Assembly: GCF_003719335.1 (NCBI RefSeq)
Contig: NZ_RIAS01000007.1
Location: 186,001-250,000 of the forward strand
DNA: 64,000 nucleotides
DNA from: Paenibacillus amylolyticus
Lineage (GTDB): Bacteria; Bacillota; Bacilli; Paenibacillales; Paenibacillaceae
Direction of reading: 5' to 3'
A program made the translations under genes and the position numbers. The notes under the pieces were generated by a model. It did no database searches. It saw only the letters and a program-made list of their open reading frames with translations, and was not told the DNA's origin. Positions 28,401 to 35,861 of the stretch are shown in pieces (the first letter of the stretch is position 1; each line of letters starts with the position of its first letter).

Positions 28401-28573
28401 TGACCCCGGATCAATTACAACAATTATGGGTAGCGAGTAACTCCTCATCTCAACGAAGGGGAGTAGGTCTAATGAATATCCGCCGGAGATTGGCACACTT
28501 CTGTAAAGAAGAATTAAAGGTAACGAGTGTAGCAGACGAATGGACAAGCGTCAGGTTCCAGTTCAAAATATAA
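25493..28573 (+). CDS. 7TM-DISM hybrid sensor with two histidine kinase cores (paralogue of the one at 14642)
   Basis: 1026 aa with the same order as its paralogue. N-terminal helix; jelly-roll sensor (WNFNSNEVAPLDGQWEFYW, FIHVPGFW); seven transmembrane helices (about 205-405); HisKA with SHEFQTPLHG (near 439); HATPase with NLVGNAAKF, DSGVGI and GTGLGLFI; receiver (about 697-820, ILAVDDEMSN, LDVMMPR, KPFDACEV); LytS-type kinase with QIKPHFLFNSLNS (near 835); second HATPase (PLVENAIRHG, GVGLMNIRRRL). All acceptor residues are present. In contrast to the first system the kinase gene comes first and its SARP regulator second. Together they lie upstream of the second SLH gene. Confidence 0.9.
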   Translation: MRRMLVALVAVSLGCYLLLFGLLEATENKGMKPEPSKNGILDMTTWNFNSNEVAPLDGQWEFYWNELLSPGFQPVSTAQFIHVPGFWRHTAQDGTLQAKGGGTYRLKVKLEPSSRVYGLRISNIRMASTVYVNGEKVGESGVPTLDQNTYEYVNRPYNAFFTVQGDTAEILIHAANFENTQGGIPYSLYLGSAQGIQAFNINTTVLNLTLIVSLLMLGCYQLGVYIIRKKEQGLLYFGLSCIVIAWSFASNGERIIVEYFDLPTEFYYKIQAISLYLSLITMVMFIQSMCTGLIARWFTRSLVYGMALYIAFVLVTPFQWYSDFNIIASTFQLGAYIIIIGVLLYSYRKGRYGEFNKKSLALFIMALCSYLVGLFDYALYLSSLTTSYRLGYYAILAFCFLASFIMSYRFSEAYNTIENLAAKLQKADKQKDEFLLQTSHEFQTPLHGIINLSQNMLETGAEELNDIQMQNLSLIRDTSRRLSALVHDILDMDKIKRNELTVLPAKVDVRVTVSLVFHLFEHLITGKKIRLVNAVPNRLPLVYADENRLKQIIYNLVGNAAKFTQEGVITVSARATADRVTILIEDSGVGIARSEWDTIFQPFEQAHSPYEYSGTGLGLFICRKLLHLMDGDIYIDWSEQGRGTGIAFTLPLADENWDGITEAAATCENDIIEQKQISIVPSIPEHSVNQSPSAESQFTILAVDDEMSNLHVLSSLFTSEPYHIVWANNGVEALELLHSRSDIDLVLLDVMMPRMSGFEVCREIRKQFSLFELPIILLTVLHSSSDIEGGLKAGANDFIVKPFDACEVRARTETLLRLKTSVEDAMRSELDFLQSQIKPHFLFNSLNSIMALCRIDPIQAENLITHLSHYLRRSFDPRPDRYVSLQDELQLVEAYVAIEKARFEERLTVIYDVQPATLEKKILPLTIQPLVENAIRHGVMKKVLGGTVRLSITLNGDTVQIEVWDDGIGMTPDQLQQLWVASNSSSQRRGVGLMNIRRRLAHFCKEELKVTSVADEWTSVRFQFKI

Positions 28574-28608
28574 AATCGTGCAACCGTGGAGAGAGGGGAA
28601 TGGTACTC

Positions 28609-29724
28609 ATGAGAGTTGTCATCGTGGATGATGAGCGACTGGCTATTATGCGGCTGCAGCACATCCTGGAGGGCATAGAGGAAGTGGAGATCGTCGGCAC
28701 ATACACGAATGTTTCGGAGTTGCTGAATGATTTCCCCCATCTGCAGCCAGATGCAGCTTTTTTGGATATTGATATGCCCGGTATGAATGGTCTGGAACTG
28801 GCTGCTAACTTGCAGGGGATGGAACTGGATACGGAGATTGTATTTATTACAGCTTACGATCAATATGCACTGGATGCATTCCGGGTGAATGCGCTGGACT
28901 ATCTCTTGAAACCTGTAGATGAAGTAGCGCTGCGTGATACCATTCATCGAATTCTCAAGCGTAAAGAACGGACTCCTGTGAAGAAAAAGGAAACGGGTGC
29001 CCGTATCCAATGTTTCGGTCATTATATTGTATCTCGTTCAAGCGATGGGAGCCCGGTCGATTTCCCGACGGCGAAGGCAGAAGAGCTTCTTGCATACTTT
29101 CTGATTCACAGGGATACGAGTCTTTCTAAATGGAGCATATGTGAAAGTCTGTGGCCGGAGCATGAGCCGCAGAAAGCTGAACAAAATTTGCATACGACCG
29201 TATTTCGCATGAAGAAAACATTGCTGGATAACGGAATCCATATTCAATTAAGCTCCAAAAAGGGTTTTTATCATTTTCAACTGCTCGAATCTTGTGATTA
29301 TGTGCGCTTCGAAGAGTTGAGGAGGGGAGGCTCTACCCAGATTGATAGATATCCTGTTGATGCAGAAGAGGTTTTAAGGCAGTATAAGGGGGCACTTTTT
29401 GGCTGGAAAGATTACGCCTGGTGTGAAGCGGATAAGGAACGGGCTAATCAAAGCTTTCGAGATATGTCCAAAACGCTGGCTCGCTTATATATGAAAAGAG
29501 GAGAATATCGGCAAGCACAGGATTTTCTGCAATTCTTTCTCTCCATTGTTCCTTACGATGAAGAAGGTCATGAAATGATGCTAAGGATCTATATGCACCG
29601 GCAGGATCGAACTTCCTTTTCCATGCATTTTAACAAAATGAAAGAGGTGTTCCAGCAGGAAATGGGAATGGAACCGCCCGCCTTCATGGAACAGATGTAT
29701 GTGGAAATGATGGAAAACTCATAG
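28609..29724 (+). CDS. SARP-type response regulator (REC + winged helix + BTAD)
   Basis: 371 aa from ATG 28609 (MRVVIVDDERL), ten bases after GAGAGGGG; an ATG nine bases earlier is too close to that site. Receiver domain with VVIVDDER, FLDIDMPG (acceptor Asp), FITAYD and LLKPVDEVA. Winged helix at about 115-225 (KAEELLAYFLIHRDTS, SLWPEHEP, NLHTTVFRMKKTL). BTAD helical domain to the end (GALFGWKDYAW, LARLYMKRGEYRQAQDF). It follows the dual kinase gene by 35 bases. Paralogue of the regulator at 13501; the direct repeats at 29801 upstream of the SLH gene are the likely binding site. Confidence 0.88.
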   Translation: MRVVIVDDERLAIMRLQHILEGIEEVEIVGTYTNVSELLNDFPHLQPDAAFLDIDMPGMNGLELAANLQGMELDTEIVFITAYDQYALDAFRVNALDYLLKPVDEVALRDTIHRILKRKERTPVKKKETGARIQCFGHYIVSRSSDGSPVDFPTAKAEELLAYFLIHRDTSLSKWSICESLWPEHEPQKAEQNLHTTVFRMKKTLLDNGIHIQLSSKKGFYHFQLLESCDYVRFEELRRGGSTQIDRYPVDAEEVLRQYKGALFGWKDYAWCEADKERANQSFRDMSKTLARLYMKRGEYRQAQDFLQFFLSIVPYDEEGHEMMLRIYMHRQDRTSFSMHFNKMKEVFQQEMGMEPPAFMEQMYVEMMENS

Positions 29725-29731
29725 TTAGAAG

Positions 29732-29779
29732 AAGCTTTGTGGTACTCCCTGATAAATGGGATACTGCGGAGCTTTTTTT
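29732..29779 (+). terminator. terminator of the second kinase/regulator operon
   Basis: An imperfect long stem (AAGCTTTGTGGTA...CTCCC against GGGATACTGCGGAGCTTT) is followed by a seven-T run, eight bases after the stop. Confidence 0.7.
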
Positions 29780-29800
29780 GTGGCGTTTTCTGAGGTTCTT

Positions 29801-29833
29801 TGTAAGTGTTTTGTAAGCGCACGTAAGTAAAAT
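29801..29833 (+). promoter_or_regulatory. SARP-type direct repeats and -10 box of the second SLH gene
   Basis: TGTAAG at 29801, TGTAAG at 29812 and CGTAAG at 29822 are spaced 11 and 10 bp and abut a -10-like TAAAAT at 29828. Spacing and position match the repeats at 17863; the shared core is TnTAAG. No ordinary -35 is visible. The SLH start lies 233 bases downstream, leaving a long leader. Confidence 0.6.
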
Positions 29834-30066
29834 TAGTTCTTGGGACCCACGAATGTCGAAAGAAGGGGAATTACGCGACTTGTTGGCGTTGAAGTGAATA
29901 CAATGACATTGAGAGGAGAGCACCTGTGGTGATAGCAGGGAAGGCTGGAGAATGACGGGGCTGAGATGTTTGACTGTGTACCAGTACATAATTGGAACCG
30001 GAACATGGACAGGACAGTAGCGAGAGCAAGAGGATTACGATTATTTACTTTAGGGAGGAATAAAGA

Positions 30067-33000
30067 ATGATGCAACATATTAGGGGCAGGAACAAGCTTC
30101 GATCCTTGTTTTCTGTTGTTCTTGTTTTCAGTTTACTTTTGAGTTCGTTTCCATCCATTGCTTTTGCGGATGATCCAACATCACTTGAGATCGGAACGGC
30201 TTCCGGATCTCCTGGTGATGTAGTAGACGTTCCAGTATACATCTATCCGGGGGATAATAGTGTTTATGGTTATGACCTTACCATTTCCTATGATGGTACT
30301 AAACTTGAACCTATGCCAACGGCTGCAACGAAAACATGGGAAGTTTCTAGCTTTAATCAGTTAGCTAATCCAGAAAAATCCGAAATTAAAGTTAACGCGT
30401 ATGTTGGAGAAAATCCCTACATTATCAATGGGAAGCAAGGAGTATTTGTTTTACATTTTCAGATAAAGGAAGGCGCCGAAACAGGTGTATCCAATGTAAG
30501 TCTTCGTACGGGTGCTTATATTGGATACAATGACGCCGTGGGTGAGATTCAATCCAGCATTCCTGGTTCTGTCACGATAAATCCTAACCAAGGAAGTGGA
30601 GCGGGAGGATCTGAACCGAAGGAGGCTCAATCACCCCGGATTATCGAACAACCTTCGGATCGAAGTGTAAGCCGTGATGAAAGTACACGTTTGAGTGTAA
30701 ATGCAACGGTAAGTGACGGCGGAGTGTTAAGCTATCAATGGTACACTTTAATTATGACTGGAGAGAGGGCAATTGATGGGGCTACGGATAGTACCTTTGA
30801 TGTGCCCACAACGACGGCAGGAACAACGTATTATTTTGTTAAGGTAAAGAACACACTCGGTACCAGTTCCAAGATAGAGTCTAGCCAAGTAGTCAGTGTA
30901 ACGGTGAATCCCGTATTGGCTGAAGGGAATTGGCAAGATATCACGGGGCCAGAGATACCTGTTAATAGACCAATTGATATCGCAGTTGATCCGAATGGTA
31001 CGGTGTACGTGGCTAGTTCCACAACAATTAAGATGCGGTCCAACAATGGTAACTGGATCAATATAACACCAGAAGAAGGGCTCGAATATATCTCGGGTAT
31101 GGCTGCAGACAGCACAGGAGCAATCTATGTGTCGCGGAGCCGCAGCAGTTCCATTTTGAAATATATGGATGGTACTTGGGAAGTTGTTAATGGCACTAAT
31201 GAAGGTCTCTCCACACCAGTTGATGTAGCAGTGGATGAGCATAACCAGATTTTTGTAGCAGATAGAGAGTTCAGAAACGTTAAAAGACTGGTCGATGGAA
31301 CCTGGGAAAGTATCAGTGAATTCAACGTCTCTACTCCTGTTGGATTAGCAGTAGGTAATGGGAATGTATATGTAACATATGATAACTTTGTTGAATATGG
31401 AGTTAAAACATTAATGGATGGTAGCTGGGAAGGTATCACAGCTGGCACAAAATTTAATATGCCACAAGGAATTGCAACCGATGCAAGTGGGGATGTGTAT
31501 GTAGCAGACTCATATAATCATGTTGTAAGGAAGCAGTCTGCAGGCGTATGGACAACGGTCAGTGAAGTAAGTGATTTCAGCATTCCATATGGTGTGGCCA
31601 TAAGTCACAATGGAGACGTGTATGTCACGGATTATGAGAGCGGACATATTAAAAGGCTCATTGTTAATGCAGCTATTCCAGTTATTCATGCACAGCCCAT
31701 TGGCGATACGGTAGATCAGGGAGCGGAGCAACCGAAACTGAGCATTAATGCCACAGTTAACGATGGTGGGACATTGAGCTATCAATGGTATAGCAACACG
31801 AAAAATAGCGTGGAAGGAGCCACATTGATTGAGGGTGCAACGGAGAGCAGTTATTCCGCACCGACAACTCAATCTGGAAATCTCTACTATTATGTGAATG
31901 TAAAAAATATGAATATATCTGCTGCCCAAAATCAAACCGCATCAGTCAATAGTTCCCTTGCGCTGGTGACGGTGAGTAGCGGCGGCAACACTGGTGGTGG
32001 AACAGGACCAGTGATTACGGAACCAACAAAGGCACAATCCCCTCAAATTACCCGACAACCTGCGGACAGAAGTGTAAGCCTGAATGATCCAAGTCCACAG
32101 TTGAAAGTCGTTGCATCCGTAAATGATGGGGGTCAGCTATCCTATCAATGGTATCGCAATACAAAGAAAAGTGTCGAGAGTGGAAACATTGAAAAGATTG
32201 CAGGAGCAACCGAAAGTAGGTATGATGCACCGACATCAACTGTAGGAACAACGTATTATTTTGTAGAGGTAACTAATACGTTAGGTGACAGTTCCACAAC
32301 AACGCCGAGTACTGTAGCTACAGTAATGGTAAGTAGGGGGAACTGGCAAGATATCACGGGGCCAGAGGCGGCTTTTATTGGTGCAAATGGTATTGCAGTC
32401 GATCCGAATGGTACGGTGTATGTAATAATTGGAACGAAAATTGCAAAGCGTACTATAGACAGTGACTGGCAGGATATCACACCTGCTGATGGGGAGACAA
32501 GGGAAGATTTTTATACAGGGATTGCAGCAGATAGCAAAGGTACAATTTATGTGTCCAGGTACAATAACAGCTCTATCTTGAAATACGCTGGTGATACTTG
32601 GGGATCCATTGATAGTAATGGACTTTCCAACCCATCCCATTTGGCAGTTGATGAGCAAGATCAGGTTTATGTAGTAGATAGAGGCGACGTAATTAAAAAG
32701 CTGGTTAATGGAACTTGGGAGAACTTCGGTTCAATCAATAGTTACATTTCTGGTTTGGCAGTGGCTGGCGGGAAAATGTATGCTAGTCATAGCAATGGAG
32801 TTACGGTCAAAACGTTGTGGAACGGCAGTTCGGAGGAAGTTGCACCCGGCATCCAGTTTATCATGTTAACAGGAATGGCAGCGGATGCGAGCGGTAATGT
32901 GTATGTTGCAGACAGTGAGGGCGTGAAAAAACTGTCAAACGGCGAAACGACGCCAATCAGTACAAAAGCCGATTTCAGTATTCCGTTTGGTGTAGCCTTA

Positions 33001-34974
33001 GATTCCGTTGGAAATATATATGTCGTTGATAACTTGCTTGGAAAGGTAAAGAAGCTCATCGTCAACGCAGCAACCCCGGTGATTCATACGGATCTGGTTG
33101 ACCTAAAGGTGAATCAGGGAAGCGAGAGCCCGCAATTGAGCGTAAATGCCACGGTAAGTGACAATGGAACATTGAGCTATCAATGGTACAGCAACACAAA
33201 TGATAACATTGAAGGCGCTACTTTGATTGAGGGTGCAACGGAGAGCAGTTATTCCGTGCCTACAGATCAAGCAGGTAAGGTTTACTATTATGTAAAAGTG
33301 AAGAACACAAACGATTTGGCTGCTCAGAATCAAACGGCAACAGTCAATAGCTTGGTTGTGGCGGTGACTGTCAACTCGGTTCATCTTCCGGCTTACAATG
33401 TATTCTTTAATCGGCAGGATGGAACTGCTCCGTTCTCAATGGGGGTAACACAGGGCTCCAAGATTCCAGTAATGATTGTTAAGGAAAGAGCAGGTTACAC
33501 CTTTGAAGGGTGGTACAAGGATGCAGCAGGAACATTAAAATGGAATAGCGATACAGATGTTGTGACCAGCGATGTTACTTTGTACGCAAAATGGACTGCC
33601 ACTAGCAACGGTAGTGGAACGGGCAATGGCAACACTGGTGGCAACAGTGGAAGTGCTGGCAATGCTGGGGGCAACAATAGTGTTAGCGCAGGAGCAACTC
33701 CTGTAACCGTACCAGCGACTAATGATGCGGTTGTTGTACTGGTGAATGGCAAGGAGGAGCGTATTGGTAAGTCTGTAGCTTCTAAGGAGGGTGAACGTAC
33801 GGTAACGACGATCACTGTTGATCAGAAGCAACTCGATACCAAGCTTGATTCGGAAGGGCAAGGCGCGGTTGTGACAATCCCTGTTTCCACTGAGTCCAGT
33901 ATCATCATTGGGGAACTCACTGGGCAGATGATCAAGAAGATGGAAGACAAACAGGCGGTTCTGGTTGTGAAAACAGGAAATGCAAGCTACTCGATTCCTG
34001 CGCAGCAACTTGATATTGATTCGATCTCCAAGCAATTGGGTTCTACGGGGACGCTGGAGGACATCAAGCTGTCATTGCGTATCGCTTCTCCAGAAGCAAC
34101 AATGATGAAGGTTGCCGAAGACGCAGCGAAGCAAAATGCACTTACAATGGTAGCACCTTCAATTGACTTTACAGTCAAAGCAGAATACGCAGGAAAGTCC
34201 GTGGATATAAATAAGTTTAATGTATATGTGGAACGGTCCATTGCTTTGCCGGAAGGCATTGATCCGAGCAAAATTACGACAGGGATTGTCACAGATCCAG
34301 ATGGATCTGTACGCCATGTTCCGACCAAAGTAACACTGGAAAATGGAAAATATTTTGCTCACATTAACAGCCTGACCAACAGCCTGTATTCAGTAGTTTG
34401 GCATCCGCTGACGTTCAAAGATGTAGAAAGTCACTGGGCCAAGGATGCTGTTAATGACATGGGTTCCCGTTTAATTGTAAACGGCAGCGGTAATGATCTT
34501 TACAATCCGAATGTGGATATGACACGTGCTGAATTTGCAGCTATTATGATGCGGGGCTTGGGATTGAAACCAGTTAAAGGAAATTCAACATTTGCAGATG
34601 TAAAAGCATCCGATTGGTATCATTCCGCCGTACTGACGGCTTATGATTACAAGCTAATCGATGGCTTCGAGGATGGAACTTTCCGGCCGCAGGAGAAGAT
34701 TACCCGTGAACAAGCGATGGTGATTCTGTCCAAAGCGATGGCTATTACCGGGCTTGCTGACAAGCTTGCAGATAAGAGCAACAACGAACTGCTGAAACCT
34801 TATACTGATGCATCTCTTGTTGCAGATTGGGCGAAAGCTGGTGTAGCGGCAAGCTTGGAAGCAGGTGTTGTGAGCGGCAGAGGAGCAGAGCAGCTGGCTC
34901 CGAAAGCGAATATTACCCGTGCTGAAGTTGCGGCGATTGTACAACGGTTACTGAAGGTATCCGGTTTAATTTAA
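30067..34974 (+). CDS. giant SLH-anchored surface protein with cohesin-like, Ig-like and NHL-type propeller domains
   Basis: 1635 aa; AGGGAGG seven bases before the ATG. Signal peptide: RGRNKLRS then a hydrophobic core to SIAFADD. Residues 38-180 resemble a cohesin (SGSPGDVVDVPVYIYPGD, VYGYDLTISYDGTKLEP). Then come Ig-like units (PRIIEQPSDRSVS, GGVLSYQWY) alternating with two blocks of NHL-like propeller repeats (IAVDPNGTVYVAS, GIATDASGDVYVADSYNH). One Flg_new repeat (about 1115-1180) and a Gly/Asn linker follow. The conserved pre-SLH domain (about 1220-1455) is shared with the first SLH protein, and three SLH repeats (FKDVESHWAKDAV, FADVKASDWYHSA, YTDASLVADWAKA) end the chain. It is wall-anchored; its function may be scaffold or adhesin. 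No dockerin gene is seen nearby. Confidence 0.92.
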   Translation: MMQHIRGRNKLRSLFSVVLVFSLLLSSFPSIAFADDPTSLEIGTASGSPGDVVDVPVYIYPGDNSVYGYDLTISYDGTKLEPMPTAATKTWEVSSFNQLANPEKSEIKVNAYVGENPYIINGKQGVFVLHFQIKEGAETGVSNVSLRTGAYIGYNDAVGEIQSSIPGSVTINPNQGSGAGGSEPKEAQSPRIIEQPSDRSVSRDESTRLSVNATVSDGGVLSYQWYTLIMTGERAIDGATDSTFDVPTTTAGTTYYFVKVKNTLGTSSKIESSQVVSVTVNPVLAEGNWQDITGPEIPVNRPIDIAVDPNGTVYVASSTTIKMRSNNGNWINITPEEGLEYISGMAADSTGAIYVSRSRSSSILKYMDGTWEVVNGTNEGLSTPVDVAVDEHNQIFVADREFRNVKRLVDGTWESISEFNVSTPVGLAVGNGNVYVTYDNFVEYGVKTLMDGSWEGITAGTKFNMPQGIATDASGDVYVADSYNHVVRKQSAGVWTTVSEVSDFSIPYGVAISHNGDVYVTDYESGHIKRLIVNAAIPVIHAQPIGDTVDQGAEQPKLSINATVNDGGTLSYQWYSNTKNSVEGATLIEGATESSYSAPTTQSGNLYYYVNVKNMNISAAQNQTASVNSSLALVTVSSGGNTGGGTGPVITEPTKAQSPQITRQPADRSVSLNDPSPQLKVVASVNDGGQLSYQWYRNTKKSVESGNIEKIAGATESRYDAPTSTVGTTYYFVEVTNTLGDSSTTTPSTVATVMVSRGNWQDITGPEAAFIGANGIAVDPNGTVYVIIGTKIAKRTIDSDWQDITPADGETREDFYTGIAADSKGTIYVSRYNNSSILKYAGDTWGSIDSNGLSNPSHLAVDEQDQVYVVDRGDVIKKLVNGTWENFGSINSYISGLAVAGGKMYASHSNGVTVKTLWNGSSEEVAPGIQFIMLTGMAADASGNVYVADSEGVKKLSNGETTPISTKADFSIPFGVALDSVGNIYVVDNLLGKVKKLIVNAATPVIHTDLVDLKVNQGSESPQLSVNATVSDNGTLSYQWYSNTNDNIEGATLIEGATESSYSVPTDQAGKVYYYVKVKNTNDLAAQNQTATVNSLVVAVTVNSVHLPAYNVFFNRQDGTAPFSMGVTQGSKIPVMIVKERAGYTFEGWYKDAAGTLKWNSDTDVVTSDVTLYAKWTATSNGSGTGNGNTGGNSGSAGNAGGNNSVSAGATPVTVPATNDAVVVLVNGKEERIGKSVASKEGERTVTTITVDQKQLDTKLDSEGQGAVVTIPVSTESSIIIGELTGQMIKKMEDKQAVLVVKTGNASYSIPAQQLDIDSISKQLGSTGTLEDIKLSLRIASPEATMMKVAEDAAKQNALTMVAPSIDFTVKAEYAGKSVDINKFNVYVERSIALPEGIDPSKITTGIVTDPDGSVRHVPTKVTLENGKYFAHINSLTNSLYSVVWHPLTFKDVESHWAKDAVNDMGSRLIVNGSGNDLYNPNVDMTRAEFAAIMMRGLGLKPVKGNSTFADVKASDWYHSAVLTAYDYKLIDGFEDGTFRPQEKITREQAMVILSKAMAITGLADKLADKSNNELLKPYTDASLVADWAKAGVAASLEAGVVSGRGAEQLAPKANITRAEVAAIVQRLLKVSGLI

Positions 34975-34982
34975 TCTACTTC

Positions 34983-35031
34983 AAAGGGTTGCTCCGTGCA
35001 GAACTAACTGCATCAGGAGCAACCCTTTTTG
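34983..35031 (+). terminator. strong terminator of the second SLH gene
   Basis: A perfect 13-bp stem AAAGGGTTGCTCC/GGAGCAACCCTTT with a 20-base loop and a T run, eight bases after the stop codon. Confidence 0.9.
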
Positions 35032-35174
35032 TGTCTTTTGCATAATGAAAAGACGTTACCGGAATGGTTGGTCACATGGACCAGAAATTCCAGACACGCC
35101 TTATACTTAACACGAAATGTTGCTAAAGATTGGTGCCAAACCAGCAATTCGCTAAGAGAAAGCTACGAAAATGG

Positions 35175-35861
35175 TTATGACGAGGCCAGCATGTATCCTG
35201 CTCCCCGAATCGTAATAATTCTCTCCGGATGGAGAGGGTCATCCTCTATTTTTTTGCGTAAATTGCTGATGTGTACAGCGACCGTTCTCGTATCCTCCAG
35301 ACTTTCCATGCCCCAGATGAGATTGAACAACGTATCGACCGAGATGACCCGGTTCACATTTTGTGCCATATAGGACAGGAGGCTGAATTCTTTTTTGGAT
35401 AAAAAAACGGTTTTACTACCTATGTTGACGGACTGAGCATAGAAATCCAGTTGCAACCCTGGTAACTCCAGCAGTTGTTCCCGCCTGCTTGACGATACTC
35501 TGCGAAGATGAGCCTTGATTTTGGCCATGAGTACGCCCGGACTGAACGGCTTGGTCACATAATCGTCGCCGCCGTCCGTTAATGCACGGATCTTCACCTC
35601 ATCCTCCTCATGGCTGCTCAGAAACAAGATCGGCGCATTGGTGGAGGCCCTTGCGTTCCTACACCAGTCAATGCCGTTTTCATTTGCTAGCATCACATCA
35701 AGTACAATCAAATCAGGATTAAACGATGCAAGCAACTTCATGGCTTCTATCCCGGTATGACTATAAGTGCAATTAAACCCTTCTCGTTCGCAATACGCCT
35801 GAACAATTTCACATATATGGGGATCATCATCGACGATCATAATTTTGTATGAGTCCTTCAT
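35175..35861 (-). CDS. OmpR-family response regulator
   Basis: 228 aa; GGAAGGTGA upstream of the ATG. Receiver with KIMIVDDDPH, LIVLDVMLAN (acceptor Asp), FLSSHE and TKPFSPGVL. The C-terminal OmpR winged helix includes LSKKEFSLLSYMAQN, VISVDTLFNLIW and VAVHISNLRKKIEDDP...TIRGAGYMLA. It overlaps the kinase gene upstream by four bases (ATGA), so the two form a translationally coupled pair. It faces the second SLH gene convergently. Target genes are unknown. Confidence 0.93.
   Translation of the reverse strand: MKDSYKIMIVDDDPHICEIVQAYCEREGFNCTYSHTGIEAMKLLASFNPDLIVLDVMLANENGIDWCRNARASTNAPILFLSSHEEDEVKIRALTDGGDDYVTKPFSPGVLMAKIKAHLRRVSSSRREQLLELPGLQLDFYAQSVNIGSKTVFLSKKEFSLLSYMAQNVNRVISVDTLFNLIWGMESLEDTRTVAVHISNLRKKIEDDPLHPERIITIRGAGYMLASS

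Noticed and set aside
35029..35373. 114-codon plus-strand frame after the second SLH gene
   Set aside because: It runs antisense into the OmpR-type regulator gene, starts inside the terminator T run and has no coding character.
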